DNA of 16,235 nucleotides from JAVXNW01 sp036645575 (GTDB taxonomy: Bacteria > Bacillota > Clostridia > Christensenellales > Aristaeellaceae): contig JAVXNW010000056.1 in assembly GCA_036645575.1 (NCBI GenBank), positions 1-16,235 of the forward strand. The letters run 5' to 3'. The notes under the pieces are model-generated. The model saw only the letters and a list, made by a program, of their open reading frames with translations. It had not been told where the DNA came from and did no database searches. A program made the translations under genes and the position numbers. Positions 1-6,356 of this stretch are shown here, piece after piece. Each line of letters opens with the position of its first letter. Position 1 is the first letter of the stretch.

Positions 1-101
1 AATCGCCCAAAAACCTTCCGCCCCCGCCCCTGCTTCCCCGTCATCTGTTTGATCCTCAAAACAAGCGGCTGCGGCACAAAACTTCTTTCGTGTCACAGCC
101 C

Positions 102-149
102 CGCGTTTTTTCTCGCGTTTTTCCTCGCGTTCTCTCCCGCGTTCTCTCG
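102..149. repeat. four tandem 12-bp repeats (CGCGTTYTYYYY)
   Basis: Four consecutive 12-bp units begin at 102, 114, 126 and 138: CGCGTTTTTTCT, CGCGTTTTTCCT, CGCGTTCTCTCC and CGCGTTCTCTCG. They lie in the gene-free start of the window (1-193), downstream of the methyltransferase gene, in a strongly pyrimidine-rich top strand. I see no convincing terminator or gene in 1-193. A short open frame runs through the repeats but has no ribosome binding site and a low-complexity product, so I treat the stretch as non-coding. Confidence 0.6.
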
Positions 150-193
150 AACCCCGACGCCTCGTCCCCGCGCCTCCCCTGGCGGCGACTCGG

Positions 194-916
194 TCATTTT
201 CCGGCAAAGGCGTAGGTGGCAATCGAGACGGCCATGGCGAGGTTCAGCGAATCGATCTTGTCGCTTTGCGCAATGAAGACCGGGCTTCCCATGTCCTTAA
301 AAAAGGCGGGAAGGCCGGTCTGTTCGTTTCCGAACACCAGCGCGTACCTTGGCGGACGCCCCTTGACCGCTTCGCGCAATTCGGTTGCGCCGTCCAGCAT
401 GAACGGGTAGAGCGCGTGCGCGGGGTAGTTGGCGCGATAGGCCGAAAAATCGTCGTAGACGCGCACGTTCATCTGGAAAAACGCGCCCATCGACGCGCGC
501 AACACGCGCGGATCAAACGGATCGACCGCCGGGCGAATGATCGCGATATCCTCAAAGCCGAACCCCAGGCACGCCCGAAGCGCCGTGCCCAGATTGCCCA
601 GATCCGATATCTGGCACAAGACGACGTGCGGCTTGTCCGGGCGCAGCGCGGCCTCGTACTTTTCAAACACCAGTCCGGCGTAGCAGTTGTCCTTGTGCGC
701 CTCGCGCCTGAGCACCTTCTCCGCTTCCTCCTCGCGCACGCCCAGTTCCGCGCATTTTTCGCGCAATTGCGCGACCCCCTCGTTGCGCGCGCCGTCCGGG
801 TGCAGCAGCAGTCGCGTCACCTTTTCCGGCCGCGCCTTGATGAGGTTGAGCGCCGGGAACACGCCCAGCGCGTAGCTATACGAAAGATCCCGGTGATACG
901 CTTCCAACTTGGGCAA
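194..916 (-). CDS. TrmH/SpoU-family RNA 2'-O-methyltransferase
   Basis: The product (240 aa with the start chosen here) is a SPOUT-class methyltransferase expected to transfer methyl from S-adenosylmethionine to a ribose 2'-OH in tRNA or rRNA. The three SpoU motifs are visible in order: ISDLGNLGTALRA with the motif 1 Asn and Arg, LVFGNEQTGLP (motif 2), and DSLNLAMAVSIATYA (motif 3, knot and SAM pocket). The N-terminal ~90 residues before these would be the substrate-binding part. The open frame extends upstream to 1069, but that extension crosses the promoter at 970-942. A TTG at 916 sits 6 nt after a GGGAGGG ribosome binding site, and the residues before it look non-coding, so TTG is preferred. 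The gene diverges from lysC. Family is certain; the RNA target cannot be told from sequence. Confidence 0.9.
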   Translation of the reverse strand: MPKLEAYHRDLSYSYALGVFPALNLIKARPEKVTRLLLHPDGARNEGVAQLREKCAELGVREEEAEKVLRREAHKDNCYAGLVFEKYEAALRPDKPHVVLCQISDLGNLGTALRACLGFGFEDIAIIRPAVDPFDPRVLRASMGAFFQMNVRVYDDFSAYRANYPAHALYPFMLDGATELREAVKGRPPRYALVFGNEQTGLPAFFKDMGSPVFIAQSDKIDSLNLAMAVSIATYAFAGK

Positions 917-941
917 TCCAATCCCTCCCTTTATGCCCGCT

Positions 942-970
942 ATTGTACACCATTTGCCCGCCAAACGCAA
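942..970 (-). promoter_or_regulatory. sigma-A promoter of the RNA methyltransferase gene
   Basis: Read on the minus strand, TTGCGT (970-965), a 17-bp spacer and TACAAT (947-942) form a good housekeeping promoter. Transcription would start near 935, about 20 nt before the TTG start at 916. This placement is the main reason for rejecting the longer upstream start. Confidence 0.65.
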
Positions 971-1030
971 AAAATAAATCGCGCGCCGGCACCATTGCCC
1001 AAGTTTCGTCATAGCATGACATAAACGGAC

Positions 1031-1059
1031 TTGACGCGGGCGCAAATGTTCTTTATAAT
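1031..1059 (+). promoter_or_regulatory. sigma-A promoter of lysC
   Basis: TTGACG (1031-1036), exactly 17 bp, then TATAAT (1054-1059): nearly consensus. Transcription should start around 1066, leaving a leader of about 97 nt before lysC. It is back-to-back with the methyltransferase promoter. Confidence 0.85.
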
Positions 1060-1065
1060 GTCTCA

Positions 1066-1162
1066 CCAAGTGGCCGAACCGGGGAACCCGGCCCGATATT
1101 CAGGCATAGATGAGGCCCGCGTTGGCGGGCGCTCGAAGAAGGCCGAGGGGGAGGATTCTTAA
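1066..1162 (+). promoter_or_regulatory. structured 5' leader of lysC, no known class assigned
   Basis: The leader has several inverted repeats: CCGGG (1079-1083) with CCCGG (1087-1091) around GAA; GCCCGC (1115-1120) with GCGGGC (1125-1130) around GTTG; CTCG (1132-1135) with CGAG (1144-1147). GGCC at 1072-1075 can also pair with GGCC at 1141-1144. The last pairings touch the start of the GAGGGGGAGG ribosome binding site, so folding could affect initiation. It is too short and lacks the signature for the classical lysine riboswitch, and there is no intrinsic terminator. Regulation is inferred, not shown. Confidence 0.4.
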
Positions 1163-2482
1163 ATGGAACTCAAGGTATGCAAATTTGGCGGCTCGTCGCT
1201 TGCGGACGCCGGACAATTCAGGAAGGTGCGCGACATCCTCTTATCCGACGATGCGCGGCGCTTTGCGGTACCCTCCGCACCGGGCAAGCGCACAAAGGAC
1301 GACGAAAAAGTCACCGATCTACTCTACCAGTGCCATCGGCTCGCACAGCGCAAGCAGTCCTACGCCAACCTGTTTGACAAGGTCATCGACCGCTACACCG
1401 GCATCGTGCGCGATCTGGGGCTTGATTTCAACATTGAACCGCTGCTACAGGAGGCGGGCGAGCAACTGCGCACCGCGTCGCCCGACTTTGCCGCCAGCCG
1501 CGGCGAGTACTTTTCGGGGCTCATCTTGGCCAATTTTCTGGGCTGGGATTTCATTGATCCTTCCGATATCCTGAAATTCGACCGGCAGGGCGCGTTTGCG
1601 GCGGAGTGGAGCAACGAGCTGGCCGCGAGCGAGCTTAAAAAGCACGCGCACGCGGTCATTCCCGGCTTTTACGGATCGCTCCCGGGCGGCGACGTGCACA
1701 CCTTCTCGCGCGGCGGCTCCGACATCACCGGCGCGGTCATCGCGCGCGCGGCGGGCGCGAGCCTCTATGAGAACTGGACCGACGTGTCCGGGTTTTTGAT
1801 GGCCGACCCGCGCATCGTCGATCACCCGCGCCGCATCGAGCGGCTCACCTACCGCGAATTGCGGGAATTGTCCTACATGGGCGCGACCGTGCTACACGAG
1901 GACAGCGTCTTCCCCGTGCGCAAGGCGAACATCCCCACCAACATCCGAAACACCAATGAGCCGGACGATCCCGGCACGCTCATCTTGGTAAACGGCGAGG
2001 ACTGCGGCGAGGGCGGCTCGATCACCGGGGTCGCGGGCCACAAGAATTTTACGCTCTTGTCCATTGAGAAGGCGATGATGAACAGCGAGATCGGCTTTGG
2101 CCGGCGCGTCTTGCAGGCGCTGGAGGATTTCGGCGTCTCCTTTGAACACCTGCCCACCGGCATCGACACGATGTGCGTGATCCTGCCCGACGCGGACTTG
2201 TACCAGCGCCGCGACCAGATCATCGAGCGCATCGAGGAGAGCGTACACCCGGACTCGGTCGAACTGTCCAGCGGCCTTGCGCTGATCGCCACCGTCGGAC
2301 GCGGCATGGTGCGCATGCCCGGCACCGCGGCGCGCCTCTTCTCCGCGCTGGCCCGCGCGGGCGTCAACGTGCGCATGATCGATCAGGGGTCAAGCGAGCT
2401 CAACATCATCGTAGGCGTGGACATTCCCGAGTTTGAGGACGCGGTGCGCGCGATCTACGACGAGTTTGTCCAGCGCGACTGA
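1163..2482 (+). CDS. lysC: aspartate kinase (aspartokinase)
   Basis: This cytosolic enzyme phosphorylates L-aspartate with ATP, the first step towards lysine, threonine, methionine and diaminopimelate for the cell wall. The 439-aa product starts with the amino-acid-kinase signature KVCKFGGSSLAD. SRGGSDITGAVIARA and the DVSGFLMADPRIV segment of the nucleotide/aspartate site follow. The C-terminal third holds two ACT regulatory domains (from about HKNFTLLSIEK and from about GRGMVRMPGTAARLFSALARAGVNVR in pieces), so feedback control by a pathway amino acid is expected. ATG at 1163 follows GGGGGAGGA with good spacing. The length fits clostridial monofunctional aspartokinases rather than fused kinase/dehydrogenases. 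It appears monocistronic behind its own promoter and structured leader. The effector amino acid is not deducible. Confidence 0.95.
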   Translation: MELKVCKFGGSSLADAGQFRKVRDILLSDDARRFAVPSAPGKRTKDDEKVTDLLYQCHRLAQRKQSYANLFDKVIDRYTGIVRDLGLDFNIEPLLQEAGEQLRTASPDFAASRGEYFSGLILANFLGWDFIDPSDILKFDRQGAFAAEWSNELAASELKKHAHAVIPGFYGSLPGGDVHTFSRGGSDITGAVIARAAGASLYENWTDVSGFLMADPRIVDHPRRIERLTYRELRELSYMGATVLHEDSVFPVRKANIPTNIRNTNEPDDPGTLILVNGEDCGEGGSITGVAGHKNFTLLSIEKAMMNSEIGFGRRVLQALEDFGVSFEHLPTGIDTMCVILPDADLYQRRDQIIERIEESVHPDSVELSSGLALIATVGRGMVRMPGTAARLFSALARAGVNVRMIDQGSSELNIIVGVDIPEFEDAVRAIYDEFVQRD

Positions 2483-2561
2483 ATCCCCGGCAAGGGCGGC
2501 CTCCTTTTTCCCTCAAATTGGATAAGTTGCATCGAGTTGACGCGCAATCTGGTCAGTTGTG

Positions 2562-2570
2562 TGTCATAAT
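2562..2570 (+). promoter_or_regulatory. possible extended -10 promoter of the flavodoxin-like gene
   Basis: TGT followed by CATAAT (2565-2570) is an extended -10 element. No good -35 lies 16-18 bp upstream; a TTGACG at 2537-2542 is 22 bp away, too far for normal use. A start near 2577 would give a leader of about 70 nt, with a small hairpin GGCGC (2582-2586) / GCGCC (2594-2598). Confidence 0.35.
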
Positions 2571-2648
2571 GGTGAACAATGGGCGCCAGCCTTGCGCCTT
2601 AACACCCTAGTGTACTATCATGGTATATGTGAGAGGGGTGAAAATTTT

Positions 2649-3152
2649 ATGAGGACACGCGTATATTATGTGAGCCCCAAAGGCTCGGCGGAAAAAATCG
2701 CCGGTGCCATTGCCCGCGCGGTCAAATGCGCCTGCGAGCCATTGCTGCCCGCCTACATGCCAGAAAACGTCGGGATCATGTTCCTCGGGTGCGAGGGAAC
2801 CAAGGCCGACAAGGTGACGCTTGATTTTATCTCCGTGCTCAACCCGGACCGCGTGGCGCGCGCCGCGCTGTTTCACTGCGGCAAGGACGCCAACGCGCTG
2901 GGGCAGATGCGCGCCGCGCTGATCAACCCTGACCGCGTGACGCACACCGCGCTGTTTCACTGCGGCAAGGACGCCAACGCGCTGGGGCAGATGCGCGCCG
3001 CGCTGACCCAGCGCGGCATCGAGGTGCTCGATATGACGCTGAGCACGCCGCTCAAGGGGATGTTTGGCGGCCGTCCGACCGACGCGGACTGCGCGCGCGC
3101 CACGCTCTTCGCGTTGGACTGCATGCAGTTTTTGTCCGCCGCGCCCAACTGA
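2649..3152 (+). CDS. flavodoxin-like small protein with internal duplication
   Basis: The 167-aa cytosolic protein resembles short flavodoxin-family proteins. It has an N-terminal beta strand leading to a phosphate-loop-like SPKGSAEKIAGAIARA. A strand (ENVGIMFLGCEG) and a helix ending DFISVLNPDRV follow. The C-terminal part (GIEVLDMTLSTPLKGMFGGRPTDADCARA, in pieces) is typical of the group. FMN binding and electron transfer are inferred from the fold, and partners are unknown. Residues 65-92 and 93-120 are a near-identical 28-residue direct duplication; without one copy the protein would be 139 aa, closer to the family's usual length. ATG at 2649 is chosen over upstream starts because GAGAGGGG lies 8-12 nt before it. 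It runs convergent with the merR gene, with 6 bp between the stop codons. Function may be impaired by the duplication. Confidence 0.7.
   Translation: MRTRVYYVSPKGSAEKIAGAIARAVKCACEPLLPAYMPENVGIMFLGCEGTKADKVTLDFISVLNPDRVARAALFHCGKDANALGQMRAALINPDRVTHTALFHCGKDANALGQMRAALTQRGIEVLDMTLSTPLKGMFGGRPTDADCARATLFALDCMQFLSAAPN
2841..3008 (+). repeat. 84-bp in-frame tandem duplication
   Basis: Unit 1 (2841-2924) and unit 2 (2925-3008) differ at five positions. Four lie within the first 22 bp and one is next to last. The 60-bp runs 2863-2922 and 2947-3006 are identical. At protein level, NPDRVARAALFHCGKDANAL is followed 28 residues later by NPDRVTHTALFHCGKDANAL. Near identity suggests a recent duplication or continuing conversion between copies. 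Confidence 0.95.
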
Positions 3153-3158
3153 CGCAGG

Positions 3159-3965
3159 CTATTTGACCGGCAGGATCGCCTCCACCACATGGACAAAGCA
3201 GCCGCTTGGCGCGATATACCCCGCCACCTGCCGCGTGTACAACTCGCCTGCGGGCGACAGCCCTTCCTTCAAAAGCGCCGCTTCAAAGGGTTTGACCAAC
3301 TGGTCAAACCCAAATTTTGTCTCTTCCATAAAACAGGTCGCGACGAGCGCCGCCCCGCCCGGCTGAAAGACAAACCCGTCGGGCGCCGCAATGCCGATCA
3401 GTTCCAGATCCGCCTGCCCAATCATCACGCCGCGCCGCATGTGCGCGCTGCCCGGAAGGCCGGACACAAAGGTCGAAAACGAGGTGAGCGGCATGTGCGT
3501 GAGCAGCGTCGCGTACAGCGAGTTGCGCAGCGCCACCCGCCAAAATGCCGCGACGCTTTCAAACGCGCGGTAGTAAATCGGCTCGGCCTCATGAAGGGTT
3601 GGCGGCGCGGGCGGGCAGCTGAGCGCGCGCGTCACCTTCCCGGTAAATTCCCGAAGCCGCGCCTGATACTTCGCCTGCTGCTCAAGCGACTTGAGCTTTT
3701 CGGAAAACAGCGCTTGAATCTCCGCCTGCGTGTGCGGCGCAAATGTGGGCGTGATTTCGCTCAGCGAGAACCCCTGGTTCTGCATCCGCTTGATCAGCCC
3801 AATCAGCTGAATATCCGCGTGTCCGAACGTCCGATAGCCGTTTTCCGGGTCGCGGCGGGGGTGCAACAGGCCCTTGGTCTCGTAAAAGCGAATGGCCTCG
3901 TTGCTCAGGTTGAAGGCACGCGAAAGCTGGCCGATGCTCAGTCCCTTGTGGCTCTTGTCGTCCAT
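3159..3965 (-). CDS. MerR-family transcriptional regulator with ligand-binding C-terminal domain
   Basis: The 268-aa one-component regulator starts with a MerR DNA-binding domain at about residues 8-76: GLSIGQLSRAFNLSNEAIRF, then YETKGLLHPRRDPENGYRTF, the classic MerR winged helix. A helical linker follows (residues ~80-125), then a C-terminal ~150 residues resembling GyrI-like effector-binding domains, so a small organic ligand is likelier than a metal. An ATG at 3998 would be within the -10 element (4002-3997) and cannot be used. ATG at 3971 is only 2-4 nt from the ribosome binding site. ATG at 3965, about 8 nt from GGAG, fits best. The gene diverges from the flavin reductase, whose promoter carries a MerR-type 19-bp spacer and dyad, so that gene is the likely target. 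The ligand is unknown. Confidence 0.88.
   Translation of the reverse strand: MDDKSHKGLSIGQLSRAFNLSNEAIRFYETKGLLHPRRDPENGYRTFGHADIQLIGLIKRMQNQGFSLSEITPTFAPHTQAEIQALFSEKLKSLEQQAKYQARLREFTGKVTRALSCPPAPPTLHEAEPIYYRAFESVAAFWRVALRNSLYATLLTHMPLTSFSTFVSGLPGSAHMRRGVMIGQADLELIGIAAPDGFVFQPGGAALVATCFMEETKFGFDQLVKPFEAALLKEGLSPAGELYTRQVAGYIAPSGCFVHVVEAILPVK
3288..3311. repeat. perfect 10-bp inverted repeat inside the merR coding region
   Basis: GGGTTTGACC (3288-3297) and GGTCAAACCC (3302-3311) are perfect reverse complements around AACT. On the top strand the hairpin is followed by CAAATTTTG, so it might end transcription of the convergent flavodoxin-like gene, whose stop is 136 bp upstream. On the minus strand it encodes GFDQLVKP and is followed only by TTTGAAG. 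Confidence 0.5.
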
Positions 3966-3996
3966 CGCCATTTTCTCCCCCTGCACTGTTTTTTTC

Positions 3997-4026
3997 ATTG
4001 TAGCGCCGTTTGCCTGCCGCTGTCAA
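3997..4026 (-). promoter_or_regulatory. sigma-A promoter of merR
   Basis: On the minus strand TTGACA (4026-4021), an 18-bp spacer and TACAAT (4002-3997) form a strong promoter. The transcript would begin near 3990, giving a leader of about 25 nt that carries AGGGGGAG before the ATG at 3965. Confidence 0.8.
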
Positions 4027-4136
4027 TGCCATTTTCGACTCAATTCCGGTTTTTTCGCCCAATCGTTTCAGAAATGATCCGTTTCGCCGCAAGGGCTTTT
4101 GTGCAAATCGGCTAAAATCAACTTTTTTCGTATTTT

Positions 4137-4145
4137 TGATAGAAT
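4137..4145 (+). promoter_or_regulatory. weak extended -10 element upstream of the reductase
   Basis: TGA plus TAGAAT (4140-4145) matches an extended -10, but no good -35 lies 17 bp upstream. It could be a second, basal start for the reductase. The MerR-type promoter at 4161-4191 is the better candidate. Confidence 0.25.
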
Positions 4146-4160
4146 ATTGTCAATCGCCTG

Positions 4161-4191
4161 TTGACCTTCAAGTAGCTTGAGGGCTTATGCT
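4161..4191 (+). promoter_or_regulatory. MerR-type promoter and operator of the flavin reductase
   Basis: TTGACC (4161-4166) and TATGCT (4186-4191) are separated by 19 bp, the over-long spacing typical of MerR-activated promoters. The spacer region contains the dyad CCTTCAAG (4165-4172) / CTTGAGGG (4176-4183) around TAG, 7 of 8 positions paired, shifted towards the -35 as in other MerR operators. A merR gene is divergently transcribed just upstream. The transcript should start near 4198. Activation by that MerR protein is an inference from this architecture. Confidence 0.7.
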
Positions 4192-4200
4192 GTATTCATC

Positions 4201-4239
4201 GGACGGATGGCGCAAGGCACGTGCCCAAGCGATCCGTCC
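4201..4239 (+). promoter_or_regulatory. hairpin at the predicted 5' end of the reductase mRNA
   Basis: GGACGGAT (4201-4208) pairs perfectly with ATCCGTCC (4232-4239). Inside, CGC (4211-4213) pairs with GCG (4229-4231), and GGC (4216-4218) with GCC (4223-4225) over an ACGT loop; GGCACGTGCC is itself a palindrome. The stem starts about 3 nt from the predicted transcription start and ends 10 nt before the AAGGAGGG ribosome binding site (4250-4257). It could stabilise the mRNA or be a regulatory fold. Confidence 0.6.
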
Positions 4240-4264
4240 CAAGTGGAATAAGGAGGGTCAATTC

Positions 4265-6190
4265 ATGAAGAAAACCTTGGCGATGTTGCTGGCGCTTTTG
4301 ATGGTGCTGACAGCGGTGCCCGCGCTGGCTGCGAGCAGCTGGGTGCGTTCGGCACAGAAAGTGACAACCTGGGATCGTGAAGTGGACTTTGTCATCGTCG
4401 GTTTCGGCATGGCGGGCACGGCGGCGGCCGTCGAGGCGCACGAAGTGGCGCCCGACGCGAAGATCGCCATCTTTGAAAAATCGCCCTCAACCGCCGCGGG
4501 CGGCAACGCCATTGGCTCCGGCCAGTGCATCCTCTTCCCCGACCCGAAGGACATCGGAACCTTCCAGACCTACATGCAGAACCTCAACTACCCGCAGGTG
4601 CTCTCTGAGGAGAACTTCCAGTGGTTGACCAACGAGATGGCCGACCAGCTGACCTGGATTGAAGCGGTCTGCGAGAGCGCCAACTACGAAGTCGGCTACT
4701 CCGGCGGCGGCCCGCTGCGCTGGGGCTCGATGGTCATCGAGTTCGAAGACATCCCCGGCTCCAACTTCCGTGGCGCGACCGGCCATCTGCGCAAAAAGGA
4801 CGGCGGCGTGGTCTTTGAAAACGGCGGCTGCTGGAACGCGTTTGCGGCGGCCTGCGAAGTGCGCGGCATTGCGCCCGAATACGAGACGCCGGTCGTCGCG
4901 CTTATTCAGGACCCCGAGACCCAGCAGGTGATCGGCGTCATCGCCCGCCAGCCGGACGGCAAAGAGTTCTCCGTCAAGGCGGACAAGGGCGTCTTGCTGG
5001 CCTGCGGCGGCTACGAAAACAACATGCAGATGCTCGCCGACTATAACGGCGGCGATCAGGTGCTCAGCGCCGGTTCCCCCTACAACACGGGCGACGGCAT
5101 CAAGATGCTGCAGAGCGTCGGCGCGCAGATGTGGCACATGGACAACCACACGATGTCCTGCGGCTACTTCAACGGCATCAAGGTGCCTGACTACCCGACC
5201 ACGTTCATCCGTCAGTTCTACCCGACCGCGGGCAACTGGCTGGAAGTGGGCGCGAACGATCAGCGCTTCTACAACGAATCCAAGAGCTATCAGCGCCAGC
5301 ACATGAAGTACAAAGAGAACGGCCAGTACGTCGACGTTCCGATCTTTAAGTCGCTGCCCGTCTCCTTCATCTTTGACGAGACCATGCGCACGACCGGCGG
5401 CCCGATCGTCAACAACTGGATCGGCTACCCGGCCACGATGCGCAACGCCTACGCCTGGAGTCAGGACAACTCGGTCGAAATCGAAAAGGGCTGGATCGTC
5501 AAGGGCGACACCATCGAAGAACTGGCGACCAAGCTCAACCGCGATCCCGCCGTGCTCAAGGCGACGATCGACCGCTACAACGAACTGGTCGACAAGGGCG
5601 TCGACGAGGACTTCGGTCGCAAGATCGAGTCGATGGCCAAGATCGAGACCGCGCCGTTCTACGCGGTCAACATGAACCCGACGCTGCCCGCCACCTCCGG
5701 CGGCGCAAAGCGCGACATCCACTCCCGCGTGCTCGACTGGGACGACCGGCCCATCCCCGGCCTGTATGAGGCGGGCGAGCTAGGCTCCTTCGTGTGCAAC
5801 CTCTACCAGAACGGCACCTACCTGGCCGAAGCCATCGCGTCCGGCCGCGCGGCGATCAACACCGCTTTCGACGCGCGCTCCGACCTCAAGCCCAGCGTCG
5901 CCATGAAGATCTGCAATCCGTGGGACACCGCGGAAGACGGCACCTACAGCAAGTTCGTCGAGGGCCTGCACGAGCCGTTTGAAGTGCGCTACACCGTCGA
6001 GGGCGGCAAGCTCACCAAGATCGAATCCGGCGAAGGCCGCGCGAACATGTTCATGAATGACGAGCAGTTCGCCGCCTACACCCAGTCGATCATCGAGCAG
6101 CAGGACATGGCCGTTGACGCAATCAGCGGCGCGACCACCGACAGCCAGGCCATCTCCTCCGGCCTGCTGACCGCGTTTAAGAAAAAATAA
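4265..6190 (+). CDS. secreted FAD/FMN-dependent fumarate-reductase-like flavoprotein
   Basis: The 641-aa protein belongs to the flavoprotein subunit family of fumarate/urocanate-type reductases, which pass electrons to an organic acceptor outside the membrane. Residues 1-22 are a signal peptide (MKKTLAMLLALL..., ending PALA before A23). FVIVGFGMAG (GxGxxG at 46-51) binds FAD, and GLYEAGELGSF is the C-terminal FAD motif. Residues ~550-641 form an FMN-binding domain with DAISGATTDS, the ApbE flavinylation motif; T624 is the expected FMN attachment site. No heme CXXCH is present. The HTMGG active-site His of fumarate reductases is A476 here (PATSGG), and the substrate-binding Arg of NRLGGN is replaced in LYQNGT (513-518), so fumarate is an unlikely substrate. 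ATG 4265 follows AAGGAGGG. Expression is probably controlled by the divergent MerR protein. Neither the electron donor nor ApbE is in the window. Confidence 0.9.
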   Translation: MKKTLAMLLALLMVLTAVPALAASSWVRSAQKVTTWDREVDFVIVGFGMAGTAAAVEAHEVAPDAKIAIFEKSPSTAAGGNAIGSGQCILFPDPKDIGTFQTYMQNLNYPQVLSEENFQWLTNEMADQLTWIEAVCESANYEVGYSGGGPLRWGSMVIEFEDIPGSNFRGATGHLRKKDGGVVFENGGCWNAFAAACEVRGIAPEYETPVVALIQDPETQQVIGVIARQPDGKEFSVKADKGVLLACGGYENNMQMLADYNGGDQVLSAGSPYNTGDGIKMLQSVGAQMWHMDNHTMSCGYFNGIKVPDYPTTFIRQFYPTAGNWLEVGANDQRFYNESKSYQRQHMKYKENGQYVDVPIFKSLPVSFIFDETMRTTGGPIVNNWIGYPATMRNAYAWSQDNSVEIEKGWIVKGDTIEELATKLNRDPAVLKATIDRYNELVDKGVDEDFGRKIESMAKIETAPFYAVNMNPTLPATSGGAKRDIHSRVLDWDDRPIPGLYEAGELGSFVCNLYQNGTYLAEAIASGRAAINTAFDARSDLKPSVAMKICNPWDTAEDGTYSKFVEGLHEPFEVRYTVEGGKLTKIESGEGRANMFMNDEQFAAYTQSIIEQQDMAVDAISGATTDSQAISSGLLTAFKKK

Positions 6191-6212
6191 CCGGTCGCAC
6201 ACACAATCCCTC

Positions 6213-6248
6213 AGGGCAGGCCCCGGCACAGCGGGGGCCTGCCCTTTG
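6213..6248 (+). terminator. intrinsic terminator after the flavin reductase
   Basis: AGGGCAGGCCCC (6213-6224) pairs perfectly with GGGGCCTGCCCT (6234-6245), a 12-bp GC-rich stem around GGCACAGCG, starting 23 bp after the stop codon. The T tract is short (CCCTTTGC), so termination may be less than complete. Confidence 0.7.
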
Positions 6249-6255
6249 CAAAAGA

Positions 6256-6312
6256 TTGACATACAGGCTTGACATAGGAATGCTTGACTTCCGGGGCGCA
6301 TTGCGTCATAAT
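6256..6312 (+). promoter_or_regulatory. promoter of the NusG-II/Gx operon with three TTGAC repeats
   Basis: TTGACT (6284-6289), 17 bp, CATAAT (6307-6312) is a good sigma-A promoter. Two further TTGACA copies begin at 6256 and 6269, giving three TTGAC motifs 13 and 15 bp apart. Downstream, TTGTCAAG (6320-6327) is the reverse complement of CTTGACAA, close to CTTGACA at 6268-6274, so an operator pair is possible. Confidence 0.7.
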
Positions 6313-6356
6313 TTATCTATTGTCAAGTGAAGCGCAAAAAGAAGGAGCATGTGTAG

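Noticed and set aside
49..276. Plus-strand open frame encoding FLAF repeats
   Set aside because: No ribosome binding site, and low-complexity sequence from a 12-bp repeat running into the antisense of the methyltransferase.
917..1069. Longer N-terminus of the RNA methyltransferase up to 1069
   Set aside because: The extension crosses a good minus-strand promoter (970-942) and has no family-like sequence; the TTG at 916 has a strong ribosome binding site.
2483..2520. Terminator after lysC (CTTTTTCCC tract)
   Set aside because: Only a 4-bp stem (AAGG/CCTT) precedes the T run; too weak to call.
3972..3998. MerR start at ATG 3998
   Set aside because: The codon overlaps the TACAAT -10 element, so it would lie upstream of the transcript start.
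4487..5722. Long open frame antisense to the flavin reductase
   Set aside because: A GC-rich codon-position shadow: no ribosome binding site, no recognisable domain, composition rich in V, A, R and H.
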